Positions 15,001 through 25,817 of a stretch of DNA of 64,000 nt are shown here, in pieces (the stretch's first letter is position 1; each line of letters opens with the position of its first letter). The translations under genes and the position numbers were made by a program. Source of the DNA: Flaccisagitta enflata (taxonomy: Eukaryota; Chaetognatha; Sagittoidea; Aphragmophora). A model generated the notes under the pieces. It did not search any database and had not been told where the DNA came from. It was given only the letters and a program-made list of their open reading frames with translations. The stretch covers positions 14,260,001-14,324,000 of the forward strand of contig OZ231126.1 in assembly GCA_965153355.1 (NCBI GenBank). Direction: 5' to 3'.

Positions 15001-15652
15001 AATGACCTAACAAAGTTAACTGAGTACAGGGTTGCTTCTTATAAGGATGTTAGGAAGCGAGCAGAGACCAGATTTGAGTATATGTGTTTTTTCCTTGGAG
15101 GGCAAAGGATTTGAGCTATTGAGTTGATTTTTTTTGTGGATCTTCATTGGAAGGCTATTGCTGATGCAATAAAATAACAATTTGTTGAGTCAAAAACAGA
15201 TTTTTGAGGATTTTGAGCCTAACTAGTGTAAAATATGCGATTCTATTATGCGGTTCTGGCTGTTAAAATTCATCAAATACAGAGTAAATAGGTTATTTGA
15301 GGTTCAAAAAAGGGCTTGATTATGCTTAGAATTGATGTTAGAGATGATTTAGCCACTTTGGAGAAACTTCTACGCGGTCAGGAATTTTTAAAATCAATTT
15401 TAGTCAAACTCAACACTTTTTCTTTATATTTCTTCTTATGGGTGTTGATAGCATAAGCAAGTAAAAAAAATGTACATTTAGATGTAATCTAGGGCCACTT
15501 TGCCTTTTTTCTGGTAATCAAACCATTCGTTGGCCTTTTGGGGGTATCTGCACCACTTTTAGTTCAGAAAACAAAGTAGCAAGGCTCCTAAGAGAGTGCC
15601 ATAATCTGCCGTTGGTCGCCGCCCACGGCCGGGCCTATTCCTAACAGTCTTA
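1..15652. repeat. Satellite array, ~982-bp unit, 16 tandem copies
   Basis: Head-to-tail copies begin at 1, 984, 1965, 2946, 3927, 4911, 5891, 6876, 7857, 8836, 9821, 10804, 11788, 12770, 13754 and 14738, so spacing is 979-985 bp. The last copy is cut at 15652 after about 915 bp. The phase is arbitrary because the array runs off the left edge. Copies differ by scattered substitutions, homopolymer length changes and a few small indels, for example loss of five bases near 8750. The unit is AT-rich apart from one GC-rich segment. No reading frame is conserved among copies, so it is not a protein-coding tandem gene. No 5S rRNA, snRNA or histone sequence was recognised in it. Two linked-variant subtypes are present (see findings). 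A centromeric, heterochromatic or simply expanded satellite role is inference. Confidence 0.98.
872..893. other. GC-rich hairpin in each satellite unit (first copy shown)
   Basis: The arms are GCCGTTGG and CCCACGGC with a 6-nt loop and one T:C mismatch. It sits in the only GC-rich part of the unit and recurs once per unit in every copy. In the unit starting at 7857 a neighbouring 5-bp segment is missing but the hairpin is intact. Function is unknown; it could be a protein-binding or fold-back site. Confidence 0.6.
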
Positions 15653-15688
15653 ATGAGTAGCGCTTCAGTCATAGATCTTCAGGTAAAG

Positions 15689-15731
<43 letters not shown>

Positions 15732-16327
15732 TCAAAAGGATACACAGCCTCAATATTGGGTGGGCAAAAAACATCGTATCAATTCTTGACATGTACCAAC
15801 TACCCACCAACATTACGGATATTGAGAAGAAACCACCAGGTGAATGGAAATACATGTTGCTAAGCAAAATAGAAGAAAAACACAAAGCGAGACTTTTAGA
15901 GGAATGTTATAAAATGGAAAATGGAAACCGGATACCAAAAACGAAAACTGCTACACTGATTCCCAAAATTGAAACTCCTGACTACAAAAGAATGCCAGAA
16001 CCGATCACAAAAACAATGACAAAACAACAGACAAGAACATTAATCATAGCCCGCTATGGCATGCTAGCATGTGGTAGAAACTATGGAGGTAGTATCGGAA
16101 AAAATTGTGACTTATGCAATTGTTTCGATGATGAAAACCATCGACTAAAAACATGTACAACATGGAGGGACCATAACCTACTTGAAAATCCTGACCGTAT
16201 TGCAAATGGTGCCGACATAGATTTTAACCAAGTGTACTCTGATGATGAGCAGACTGTTAAAGGCCTCATACCCATCATAGAAAACCTATGGAATACAAGG
16301 ACCGGGCATGGATCGATGATTCCGTAA
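15653..16327 (+). pseudogene. LINE ORF2 C-terminal fragment with Cys-His motif
   Basis: The open frame has 224 codons, but the first ~26 are satellite-edge and (TC)n microsatellite sequence read as Ser-Leu repeats and are not original protein. From about residue 35 it reads like the post-RT region of a LINE polyprotein. It has a basic, charged stretch, then C152-x2-C155-x7-H163-x4-C168, the CCHC-like motif typical of LINE C-termini, and ends in an Asn-Leu-Trp plus Arg-Thr-Gly-His-Gly tail that I associate with LINE proteins. There is no RT or endonuclease domain, so it cannot mobilise alone. A host gene is unlikely given the 3' tail and the truncation at the satellite boundary. Confidence 0.7.
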
Positions 16328-16339
16328 ATCTCTCTTTCC

Positions 16340-16342
<3 letters not shown>

Positions 16343-16400
<58 letters not shown>
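16343..16400. repeat. (TC)n microsatellite after the LINE stop codon
   Basis: About 58 bp of nearly pure TC dinucleotide lies directly after the ORF. A second tract of about 40 bp sits inside the frame at 15690-15729. Confidence 0.95.
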
Positions 16401-16402
<2 letters not shown>

Positions 16403-16611
16403 AACTATTTAATTGCTTTTCTATTCATTTGAAGTTTATTCACATGTGTGAATTTTTTATCTTGATGAATTGTGTGGTGAAGGACGTTGATGATTCTTTT
16501 ACTGTATATTTGTTCTTAAAAATCGTACACAATGTACGGCTCAAACAATTATTTGTTACTGTGTTAATCACATGATGAGCATTACAATCAAATCAAATCA
16601 AATCAAATCTC

Positions 16612-17148
16612 TCCCTCTCTCCTACTTCGTGACGGCAAATCCAATTGATGCCGTCAATTTCACCACTAGCTCGGCGGCGATTGCCATTGATGGATGCCGA
16701 TTTTCCGTTATTGGCCTAGGGATTACCACCCTTCGGACCACTCAGGTCATGCGGGTTAGACGAACTTTTCGATACAGAAGCGGCCGGTACTAACAAGTTT
16801 TTCATACAAAGAAATAAAAGAGAAAATGCAGGGTCCAATGAAATTTTTCCGCTACCGCTGTGTTTCCGTTACTCTTGGGTTCGTTACTGCAACGTTTTAC
16901 TTCACATGGGCGTCGCTGTCACAATTCCATGTAGTACTTTTTGGAGTTTTATGCGCTATGGTGTTCATAGCGTGAAACAGACGATGGCAGAATTTTGACC
17001 AATCTATGATACAATTGTCGATTTGTATTTTAACGATTATTGAACTATACAGACCGTCGAGTGTCCACTTCATGATCAAGCGTCCGACCTTTTTTGGTTG
17101 GCATTATCAAAATATGATTGACGTTTCATATCTGAGAAGAGCTCTGAT
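16612..17148. other. Intergenic; one small hairpin
   Basis: No gene is recognised. A short inverted repeat at 16631-16655 (arms GACGGCA and TGCCGTC, 11-nt loop) is the only structure seen. Confidence 0.5.
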
Positions 17149-17374
17149 TTTTAGTCGCGTGCTACGCGACTCTACACCCCGCTTTGTCGGTCCGTCCGTC
17201 CGTCCGTCCGTCAGTCCGTCTGTCCGTCCGTCGGTCCGTCCGTCCGTCACACTCTACTTTTTCGGCGTTGATGGGGGTTTTGGCCTTATTGCTCCTGCTC
17301 AAATGTTCCACTGACCTCAATTATGGCCCTTGCCCACCCGCACGCGACTGGGGTAGCCGTGTATCCGGCCTTGT
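17149..17374 (+). mobile_element. GTCN element, type 1, near complete
   Basis: The left end is a T-run followed by an AGTCGCG...CGCGACT hairpin, then CTCTACACCCCGCTTTGTC and a (GTCN)n microsatellite. A CACTCTACTTTTTCGGCG-like segment and a CCTGCCC-rich middle follow. On the right are the arm GCACGCGACT, the hairpin arms GGCCG/CGGCC and terminal TTGTT. The right arm is the exact reverse complement of the first ten bases of the left hairpin (AGTCGCGTGC). This is the clearest type 1 copy and defines the ~225-bp form. The class resembles non-autonomous Helentron-like elements (pearl, mini-me); that placement is inference. Confidence 0.85.
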
Positions 17375-18649
17375 TTTTTTTTAATCTTTTTTTTATATTT
17401 TCGATCGAATCAAAATCATGTCCTTGGTTAGAAGCGATTCAAAGGTCGAGGTGATTGTCAACATAAAGAATGAAAGAGGAGGAGACGCCCTCCATGTTTA
17501 TGCCATGGGAAAAAGCAAGGCCGGAAGCACGAAACATTATTGGGCATGGATAGCAGCAATCAGGCCATAAAAGGGGTAGTTGAGGATAAGAAATACTGTT
17601 TCCATGGAGAATTGATAAACCAAACCGATTGACTAACAAACCAAGGCCGCCAAAGGTCATTTCCACAATAAACCGGCCCAGCTGAAATTCATGATATAAC
17701 AGGCAAAAAAATATTTTTATTATGCTAATCCTTTTTTTCGTGATAGAAGCTGTTGTAACACATTACCTGGGAGGCAGTGCCTAGCTAATATCCTTCATAC
17801 TTAGAATTTTGATAGGCTATGTAGCAAAGAATAGGTGAAAATCCCCCCCTTTTTTATGTCACACTGATGTCACATTCAAAACCACAATTAAAAATACATC
17901 AAAAAATCATTAACCCTACCCAACTATAGGTCAATTTTGTTTAATTGCAATTTCTAAAGAAGAATTAAAGATTTTATAGTGACCAGTTATCATTTACTAT
18001 GGAAAAAATTTCTCTTTTAGTTGATTTCTCTAAAATGATGATTTATTTGATTTTTATATATAGTAGGATACTATACTTTAAATGGCAATATCTTTGGTAT
18101 TATGGAAAATTTTTATTTTCTCCCTTTAGTACACACATAACCAAAGTTCCATGCAAAATTTCAGAGCTTAATATCAATTCTAGCTGAAGATATTGATTTT
18201 TGAAGAGAATAACCTAATTTGTTTACCCTGTTACACTTATGTTACTCTGATTATGATAAAGATTAACATAGTTGAACACATTCTAAGTATTCAAACATCT
18301 TTTTTATATGATCTAAAAGAGTATCAAATTCTAAGCATAAGGCTCAAATTTGAAGCTATTAGATGCGACAATTATGAAATTATGATATTTTTGTCGATGT
18401 TAACGAATTCAGTCGCCTAATTTCCGCCAGTGTATTGTAGAAACTGCCCAAACGTATGTGCTGAAAAAAACACATGGGCAAAGTCGGATATAACCATGCA
18501 AATCCGAAACTGGGCGGTTGGAAACATTAACCAAAAAAAGACCAAACAAACAAACAAACAAACAAAAACAAAAAAATCAACAGAAGCCTATAGTTGCGTG
18601 CGCGTGCCTGCGCGTGGGGGAGGACAGTGGAGCAGAAGCCGTTTTAGTT
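17375..18649. other. AT-rich intergenic, nothing recognised
   Basis: Short frames only, with no protein similarity I recognise. The stretch is AT-rich and may contain old repeat relics. A (CAAA)n run lies at about 18545-18570. Confidence 0.4.
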
Positions 18650-18753
18650 GTGGGCAAGGGCAGTGATGACAAAAACTGTTCATGGTGACCAAAGAAAAAC
18701 GGAAAAAGCAAACTGTGACGGACCGACAAACCGACTGACCGACCGACCGACAT
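18650..18753 (-). mobile_element. GTCN element fragment
   Basis: Read on the minus strand it has the (GTCN)n tract, the CACAGTTTGCTTTTTCCG segment and a CCTTGCCC-like middle. The left hairpin is lost: the tract runs into unrelated sequence at about 18753. The right terminus is not recognisable. Confidence 0.6.
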
Positions 18754-18824
18754 AATGGTTTTAAAGATTGGCGTGTAAGCGATTAAAAACTGTTTGTATC
18801 GGCTATTGCATGTAAGCAGACTGA

Positions 18825-18952
18825 AACAAGGCCAAGTAGGCCAATAAGGTGCGACGTGTGGATTGTCGAACGAATGCGTTACCCCACAGACAGACCAACC
18901 AACCAACCGACGGACACAGCCAGTTATAGAGGTGCTTTGTCGCACCTAAAAA
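18825..18952 (-). mobile_element. GTCN element, type 4, complete (~128 bp)
   Basis: On the minus strand it begins TTTTTAGGTGCGAC with hairpin partner GCACCT, then CTCTATAACTGGC, a (GTCN/GTTG)n tract, the right arm GTCGCACCT, a GGCC-TACTT-GGCC hairpin and TTGTT. The left arm AGGTGCGAC and right arm GTCGCACCT are perfect reverse complements. The copy at 23708 is a sister that differs at this position on both sides. Confidence 0.85.
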
Positions 18953-19132
18953 TAGAATAGATCGACCGACTAACAAACCGAAGGAAAGGCCGGTTTGCGT
19001 CCAGAGAACAAAATTAGTCAGATAATAAAAAATGGATTGAAAGGAGATTATTTTCGCGTGGGTGGAGCGTTGTCTTAACGATGAGGTAATGGCAAATAAT
19101 GTTATCGCTATTTGGTTGGTTTCCCACCTTGT
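18953..19132. other. Intergenic spacer
   Basis: Contains a short GACCGACTAACAAACCG-like relic. No gene. Confidence 0.4.
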
Positions 19133-19136
19133 CTAT

Positions 19137-19273
<137 letters not shown>

Positions 19274-19422
19274 CTATACCGGCATCACTATATACTGAGA
19301 GTGCCGGTCCAATAATTCCATTAAAGACGAGAGCAAAATAGGAAAATGAGGGGGATAAAAAAACAAGGGAAAAAAGGTGTTGAAAACAGATAAGGGGCAC
19401 TACATAGTCAACACTTTTATTA

Positions 19423-20132
<710 letters not shown>

Positions 20133-20273
20133 TTTACGTATTGTCGTTTTGTTATTTTCTTTTTATGGTACCCTTAAGGGAATTCCTTTATACTCCGCCA
20201 TTTTACCCGCGTTTGTGTCTCTTGACGTATCCATAATTGAGTTTCTTCCATTTTCCATCTTCTTCTTCAATTC

Positions 20274-20372
20274 TTTTTCTTTTCTTTTCTTTTCTTTTCT
20301 TTTCTTTTCTTTTCTTTTCTTTTCTTTTCTTTTCTTTTCTTTTCTTTTCTTTTCTTTTCTTTTCTTTTCTCT
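20274..20372. repeat. (TTTTC)n microsatellite
   Basis: About 19 uninterrupted five-base units. Confidence 0.98.
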
Positions 20373-20532
20373 GTTCTTTTCTTTTCCATTCTTTTCGTTG
20401 GCGTACGGCTTCCTATTCCACGTTCTTTGATTGCGATATTTAACGAGTGACAACTGACAAAAGTGAGAAAATCCCCACAAGGTGATGACTACTGAGTGTC
20501 ACTATAGATACAAGTCCCCTCTGATTAAGAAT

Positions 20533-20880
20533 TTATGAATGAATGAATAAATGAATGAATGAATGAATGAATGAATGAATGAATGAATGAATGAATGAAT
20601 GAATGAATGAAAGAATGAAAGAATAAATGAATGAATGAATTAGGGATGTGGAAGCGATTGACCGCTTCCATTTTGGTGGGTGTGATAGCTACTAGTATTT
20701 GAACTAAAAAATGGAAGCGGAAGCGGAAGCGGAAGCGGTGGAAGCGGCATGAAAATCGACCGCTTCCACATCCCTAGAATGAATGAATGAATGAATGAAT
20801 GAATGAATGAATAAATGAATGAATGAATGAATGATTGATTGAATGAATGAATGAATGAATGAATGAATGAATGAATGTAT
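20533..20880. repeat. (GAAT)n microsatellite split by a MITE
   Basis: GAAT units run from 20533 to 20640 and resume at 20777 to about 20880. The intervening 136 bp is a MITE, so the tetranucleotide array predates the insertion. Confidence 0.95.
20641..20776 (+). mobile_element. hAT-like MITE, copy 1 (136 bp)
   Basis: Terminal inverted repeats are TAGGGATGTGGAAGCG and its reverse complement. Inside are a GGAAGC hexamer repeat and further CGCTTCC inverted copies. The flanks are GAATGAAT on both sides, compatible with an 8-bp target duplication although the target is itself a repeat. Copy 2 at 30676 has the same length and an unambiguous 8-bp duplication. TIR start and duplication length fit hAT; the family is inferred. 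Confidence 0.88.
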
Positions 20881-21198
20881 GAATGCGGGAAGGCATGAAA
20901 GGAAAAACAACAATGATTAGCGCCGAAATTGCCTGATTTAAACGTTTGCATGACCGACCAACACAAACAGACCGACAAAAACAGTATCTTATAGACGTTC
21001 GATCACGTACATAAAAGCTTCCGCTGGTCTTTGGCCATTCTTTCATAGGGGCATCGCTGACAAAGCAATCACTATTATCATAAAGGTACAAAGTTTTGCG
21101 GTAATATACTCTTTCCGCGAGACCATTTTCCCTCAATCAATGACACAAAGAGTCACGACTGCCGTGTAAGTCAGTTGGCCGGACAGCGGCGTATGAGG

Positions 21199-21290
21199 AG
21201 GGGCGTCAGGGCCGTCAGCTGACGCCCCTACAGTCGGACACAGATGGCAGTCGGACACAGATGGCAGTAGGACACAGATGGCAGTCTGAT
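21199..21290. repeat. Hairpin plus 17-bp tandem repeat
   Basis: Perfect 10-bp arms AGGGGCGTCA and TGACGCCCCT lie at 21199-21208 and 21220-21229. They are followed at once by three copies of the 17-bp unit CAGTCGGACACAGATGG. The hairpin could be a transposon terminus. No gene here. Confidence 0.6.
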
Positions 21291-21480
21291 ACAATTGTTC
21301 AAAAAAAAAAGGGAAAAGAGGCTGAAAAAAGAAAAAAATATGACTGAAAAAAAGAAGCTTTTACAGGGTAAGCCGGACATGAGGGTAGAAAAACTGGAAT
21401 TTTCCATGATCATGGATGGATGGGAGCTTCAGCATATGCCACATCCACCCATTATTTTAAGATCGAGTGGAGATGAGACC

Positions 21481-21677
21481 ATGCCTTATATATAAGTGCC
21501 TTATATATAAGTGCCTTATATATAAGCCATGCCTTATATATAAGCCATGCCTTATATATATAAGCCATGCCTTATATATATAAGCCATGCCTTATATATA
21601 TAAGCCATGCCTTATATATATAAGCCATGCCTTATATATAAGCCATGCCTTATATATAAGCCTTATATATATATATA
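21481..21677. repeat. Palindromic minisatellite with CTTATATATAAG core
   Basis: About ten units of 17-21 bp, each with a self-complementary CTTATATATAAG core joined by CCATGC or TGC. The TA count varies between units. Related units recur at 21891-21920 on the far side of a unique segment, so the array was probably interrupted. Confidence 0.9.
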
Positions 21678-21689
21678 CCATGCCTTATA

Positions 21690-21868
21690 TGGAGTTGGAC
21701 AACATTACTTAATAACAAAAAATCTAAAATAAGGACAAGAGCCTTGGGAGCTCTAACTGGTGTTTCATCCGGACCCCTCACAGCTATCCTTAGAAATATC
21801 AAAATCCACCTCAAACCTTACCACAAAGCGGCTCAACAGACACAAATCAACAGCAAGAAAAATCTATA
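21690..21868 (+). pseudogene. Short protein-like frame, unknown (about 58 codons)
   Basis: An open frame without ATG runs from a TGG at 21690 to a TAA at 21866-21868 between the two parts of the TATA minisatellite. Its composition (basic residues, Gly-Ala-Leu-Thr-Gly and Lys-Ile-His-Leu-Lys-Pro-Tyr) looks more like real protein than repeat, but I do not recognise it. It may be a retroelement fragment. No RT motif is seen. Confidence 0.3.
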
Positions 21869-22008
21869 ATTGTCAGCGATTTGTGAGATGTATAAGCCTT
21901 ATATATAAGTGCCTTATAAAGTGAAAACCATGATAAGATTTTTATTTTCGACTTCTTTCATCATTCCATAACAATTATCTTTTATCCTAAGGCTTTTATT
22001 GTCATTTC

Positions 22009-22200
22009 TAGTCGCGTGCAGGCGACTCTATGACCCGCTCTGTCCATCTGTCTGTCTGTCTGTCTGTCTGTCGGTCGGTCCCTCACGCTTTGTTTTTCGC
22101 CGTTTTATGTCATCCTTAGTCATCTTAAGTAATTTCAACACAATTCACATTTAGTCTTTTAGTCTCTTGGTCTTTTTGTCCTTTGGTCCATGCCCAAGAT
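22009..22200 (+). mobile_element. GTCN element fragment, left part
   Basis: Left hairpin CTAGTCGCGTGCAGGCGACT, then CTCTATGACCCGCTCTGTC, a (GTCT)n tract, CACGCTTTG and a degenerate AGTCTTTT repeat like that at 26460-26550. No right end is found. Confidence 0.65.
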
Positions 22201-22519
22201 TATGTACATCCCATACTATTTGGAAATCCATCAAGCAATGCAATGGAACGCAATGGAATGTGGAATATGGTGTGGTGCTTCTTTGGGCTGGTGTCCATTT
22301 CTTTCTGTCCAATCATCGTGTTGACTATCGTTTTGTGAATATCAAAAATGATTCCATGCGGTCGTTCGTTTTTGCACGAATACTTTGACATTTCAGAATT
22401 TAAAATTGTTTTTTTCATACGGACTTGAGGTTTTCTTTTGTAATTTCTTCCTTTTCCTTTTTTGTTACTTTCTGTGACTTTATCATGATTTCAGAAAAAG
22501 CCCTGCCACATTCTCTAGC
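22201..22519. other. Intergenic, nothing recognised
   Basis: Short unsupported frames only. Confidence 0.4.
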
Positions 22520-22521
22520 CT

Positions 22522-22617
<96 letters not shown>
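22520..22617. repeat. (GTT)n microsatellite
   Basis: About 32 uninterrupted GTT units followed by a T-run. Confidence 0.98.
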
Positions 22618-23280
22618 TTTTTTCTTTTTTTTTTGTTCTTTTTCTTGATGGTGTAGTAAGGTTTATTTCAAATCAACTGGCGATGTCGACTTTGTTGCGA
22701 TTTTTTTCATGAAGCTCTAAGGATAAAAAATGAGAAGCAAGGAAAAATAAAGATTTTTGAAGCCACTTGATTGAGGCTGATACGGAAGGAATTAAGTGAC
22801 GTATCTTTCATTGATGAAATCATTGAGAAAAAAACCGATTCTTTTCCTTTTTTTCAACAGACTTTTTATCGCAGTTTCAAAGCTTGCTTATGCTCGCTCA
22901 GCCTCGGTCTTTTAGAAACGAAGCTGCCTTTCGATTGTTCGCGAATGATGTGAAGGAAAAGGTTAGAAAGGAGGGAAGTAGTCTTATCTGGCTTTTCCGA
23001 CTTCTCTTGGGTGCCAAAGTAAAGATAACCAATTTTCTCATTTTTTTCTTTGCTTTTTTTTTTAAATCAACTTTTGCCTGATTTTTTAACTCTTTTTGAA
23101 AAGCTAAATCAATGTTATATTGATTCAATGTATCGATATCGATGAATAAATCCAATCATCTGAGAAAGTTTCATTTATTTTTTCTTCATCTTTATGAATA
23201 TATCTACACAGTCATAAACACAAACAAAACACTAATGCAAACACACCAGACTTTCTTCAAACTCTCTCTTAATCTCTGTC
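22618..23280. other. Intergenic, nothing recognised
   Basis: T-rich sequence with short frames and no motif I can name. Confidence 0.4.
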
Positions 23281-23286
23281 TCTTTT

Positions 23287-23375
<89 letters not shown>
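23281..23375. repeat. (CT)n microsatellite
   Basis: About 95 bp of CT with one GT interruption near 23310. Confidence 0.98.
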
Positions 23376-23379
<4 letters not shown>

Positions 23380-23707
23380 CCCCTAATCTCTCTCCAAATA
23401 ACTATCTTTCTGTTAAAACTTTTTGTTGAATTTTCAACTGCAATATTTACTTTTCTGCTGGCTTCATTTTAAAACAACAAACATTTCGAAGAAGAAATAT
23501 TGTTACATTGAAAAGTTTTCGGACAAAAAAATCATCAAATTGAAAACTCTATATTAGTACTAAGTTTTAGAATCCATTGAATTTGAAAGAAAACGTTTTC
23601 CAGTAATGTCTGGCTGCGTTCAATTTAAACGATGAGAAATTAACAAGCGCTGTTTACCACTTAGGATCTGCCGGATTGTCCCTCTCTCAATTTTCGACGA
23701 TATAGTT
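23376..23707. other. Intergenic, nothing recognised
   Basis: AT-rich, with no supported feature. Confidence 0.4.
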
Positions 23708-23838
23708 AACAAGGCCAAGTAGGCCAATAAGGTGCGCCGTGTGGATCGTCGAACGAATGCGTTACCCCACAGACCAACAGACCGACCGACAGACCGACGG
23801 ACAAAGCCAGTTATAGAGGTGCGTTGGCGCACCTAAAA
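23708..23838 (-). mobile_element. GTCN element, type 4, complete (~131 bp)
   Basis: Sister of the copy at 18825. On the minus strand the left arm is AGGTGCGCC (hairpin with GCACCT) and the right arm is GGCGCACCT, again a perfect complement although both differ from the sister copy. It ends in the GGCC-TACTT-GGCC hairpin and TTGTT. The middle (NNACACGGCGCACC, CGAACGAATGCG) is shared with the sister. Confidence 0.87.
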
Positions 23839-24657
23839 AGTTGTATTAATTCACTATCATCTCTTTACCAATAACGATAGAAAGGGATAAAAAGCCCAAA
23901 ACAGAAATTCACTGGGGAAGGAAAGAAAATTATCGAGCGAAAAATTTTATGGATGAGAGATGGTAAAAAGTTATCACCAAATGGTTGTTTGTTTATTTTC
24001 TCGTCATCGTTTTTTTCTTTCCTTTTTGCTTTGTATTTTCCTTTTATCCCCCAGTTAGTATTTTTTCCGATGTTTTTGTACTTTTTATTCGAATCCGTCC
24101 GCGGAGACATCAGGCAGAAAACATTATCGGTAGGCAGCAACATCGATACCCTGAAATCAAAAGCAACTGATACCAACAAAACCTTTATTGTGCCTAAAGT
24201 GTTCATTTTTAGAAATCTGGATTGATTTTATTTGAAAACATGTTACCTACCATTTATTCTTGCAAAATTTCATAGCACTGGCTCTAGCAGTTTAGATTCC
24301 ACATAGTTATAAGTTAAAATGTGATTTACCCCATATGAGGTTTTTGAAAATAATGATAAACTGACCTTTGTAGCTTTAAATCAATGTTGTTTCAGATTGG
24401 TCCAAAAAGTAAGATATTAGTCTCAGCTTATGTACAGAAGATATCGTCTAGACTTGGAAATACGGGGGAACTCATAACTTGACTATTAGTTAAGTGACTG
24501 ATATTTTGCTGGTGTAATGTATAGACCCTGAGGGGTTGACAATGGGGTATGGTATCCTCCTACGGCTTACCATAGGAAAAAAATTTTTTGTATAAAATCT
24601 TAAGATCGATCACTTTTTTTGTAGAATTTCAGCTTCATCTATTTGCTTAAATTGCAA
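23839..24657. other. AT-rich intergenic, nothing recognised
   Basis: Only short frames; no exon with recognisable protein content. Confidence 0.4.
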
Positions 24658-24752
24658 AACCAGCCCAAGATTCGAACCTGGAACCTTTGAATAAATAAAC
24701 TGATCATGATAAACCTTGAGTTGAATGTGTTTACCACTAGACCAATTCCAGA
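24658..24752 (-). pseudogene. tRNA-derived sequence (tRNA pseudogene or SINE head)
   Basis: On the minus strand there is an A-box-like TGGTCTAGTGG (24734-24744) and a B-box-like GGTTCGAATC about 55 nt downstream. The T arm folds perfectly as CCAGG-TTCGAAT-CTTGG. A TTTT follows soon after and could stop Pol III. The 5' acceptor strand does not pair with the 3' side and no anticodon stem is evident in the enlarged middle, so this is not a functional tRNA. A SINE origin would need other copies; none is evident in this window. Confidence 0.4.
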
Positions 24753-25372
24753 GAACTTTCCATCCACAGAGCTGCCATAACCCATTATCAACCCTATAAG
24801 ACATAAGCATTATACATACACAGTTTCATTTCATTTGCATTGATGGTAGTTAGGATATGAGGGCCCCTGTATCTCCAAGTATAGACGACATCTACTGTAT
24901 TTCTAAAAAAACATTCCCAGATACTGAAATTCATATGGCAATTCTGATTTCTTTTTTCAGATTTTTTCTGTTTGAGCAGGTTTTGTGTCACATCACTGGT
25001 TATTGAAAACCTAGATCTTTACATAAATGGCAAAAAATCAAAAATCATGCGAAAGAAGGGCCAATTACATCCCAATCATGAACAATGTCATGATATCTGG
25101 TCAATCTATGTGAAAATTACAAGGACATATTGAGGTAAACTTGCTCAAAAATGCCAGAATTCTAAAAAATTAATCATATTTTAAAACGTTCAGGCCAGTG
25201 CTTTGGAATTCTGCATGAACCAATCCAAATTTCTTAAAATAAATACTTAAAGCACCAGAAAGGTTTTGCTGGTATCAGTTGCTTTTGATTGCAGGGTAGA
25301 ATTCCACCGCCGGCGGATTCAGTAAAAGACATCATTTTTATTGATTTAGAAAATGCGCAGAAGAGATGAAGC
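24753..25372. other. Intergenic, nothing recognised
   Basis: AT-rich with no supported feature. Confidence 0.4.
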
Positions 25373-25500
25373 GGAAGAAGAAGAAGAAGAAGAAGAAGAA
25401 GAAGAAGAAGAAGAAGAAGAAGAAGAAGAAGAAGAAGAAGAAGAACAAGAACAAGAAGAAGAACAAGAACAAGAACAAGAACAAGAACAAGAAAAAGAAA
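25373..25500. repeat. (GAA)n to (GAACAA)n microsatellite
   Basis: GAA units change to alternating GAA/CAA units on the right. The long Glu-rich and Ser-rich frames are artefacts. Confidence 0.97.
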
Positions 25501-25636
25501 AAGCAAGAAATTGGAAAAAGTCGCCATTTTTGAGCGTTAGAAATAGCATTAACGTCTTCGCTTTGCTTCTTTCGAGATAAGTCTCCGAAGAATCTGAAGA
25601 TAAATGTTGGACGAGAACGGAAGTTGATTCTATAAC

Positions 25637-25687
25637 GAAGAAAAGAATGAAATAGAAAGAAAGGAAGAAAGAAAAGAGGAAAAACGA

Positions 25688-25719
<32 letters not shown>

Positions 25720-25735
25720 AAAAAGAAAGAAAGAT

Positions 25736-25816
<81 letters not shown>
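25637..25816. repeat. (GAAA)n microsatellite
   Basis: About 45 tetranucleotide units with minor interruptions near 25680 and 25735. Confidence 0.97.

Positions 25817-25817
<1 letters not shown>

Larger units (their letters stand above)
15653..16611 (+). mobile_element. 3' end of a 5'-truncated LINE (non-LTR retrotransposon)
   Basis: The fragment begins exactly where the satellite ends. It holds the end of a reverse-transcriptase-type ORF (stop at 16325-16327), a (TC)n tract, about 180 bp of 3'UTR-like AT-rich sequence, and a terminal run of AATCA repeats at about 16585-16610. Severe 5' truncation and a short tandem repeat at the 3' end are usual for LINE insertions. The clade cannot be assigned because the RT core is absent. 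No target-site duplication is visible, since the left side is satellite and the right edge is only inferred from the AATCA run. Confidence 0.65.

Noticed and set aside
1-15652. CRISPR-like or other repeat-spacer array
   Set aside because: Units are contiguous and near-identical over ~982 bp with no variable spacers; the window is eukaryotic.
15676-15740. CAG/GTAAAG donor and CT-rich acceptor suggesting a tiny intron at the satellite edge
   Set aside because: The possible acceptor would shift the downstream frame, and the CT tract is an ordinary microsatellite in a LINE fragment.
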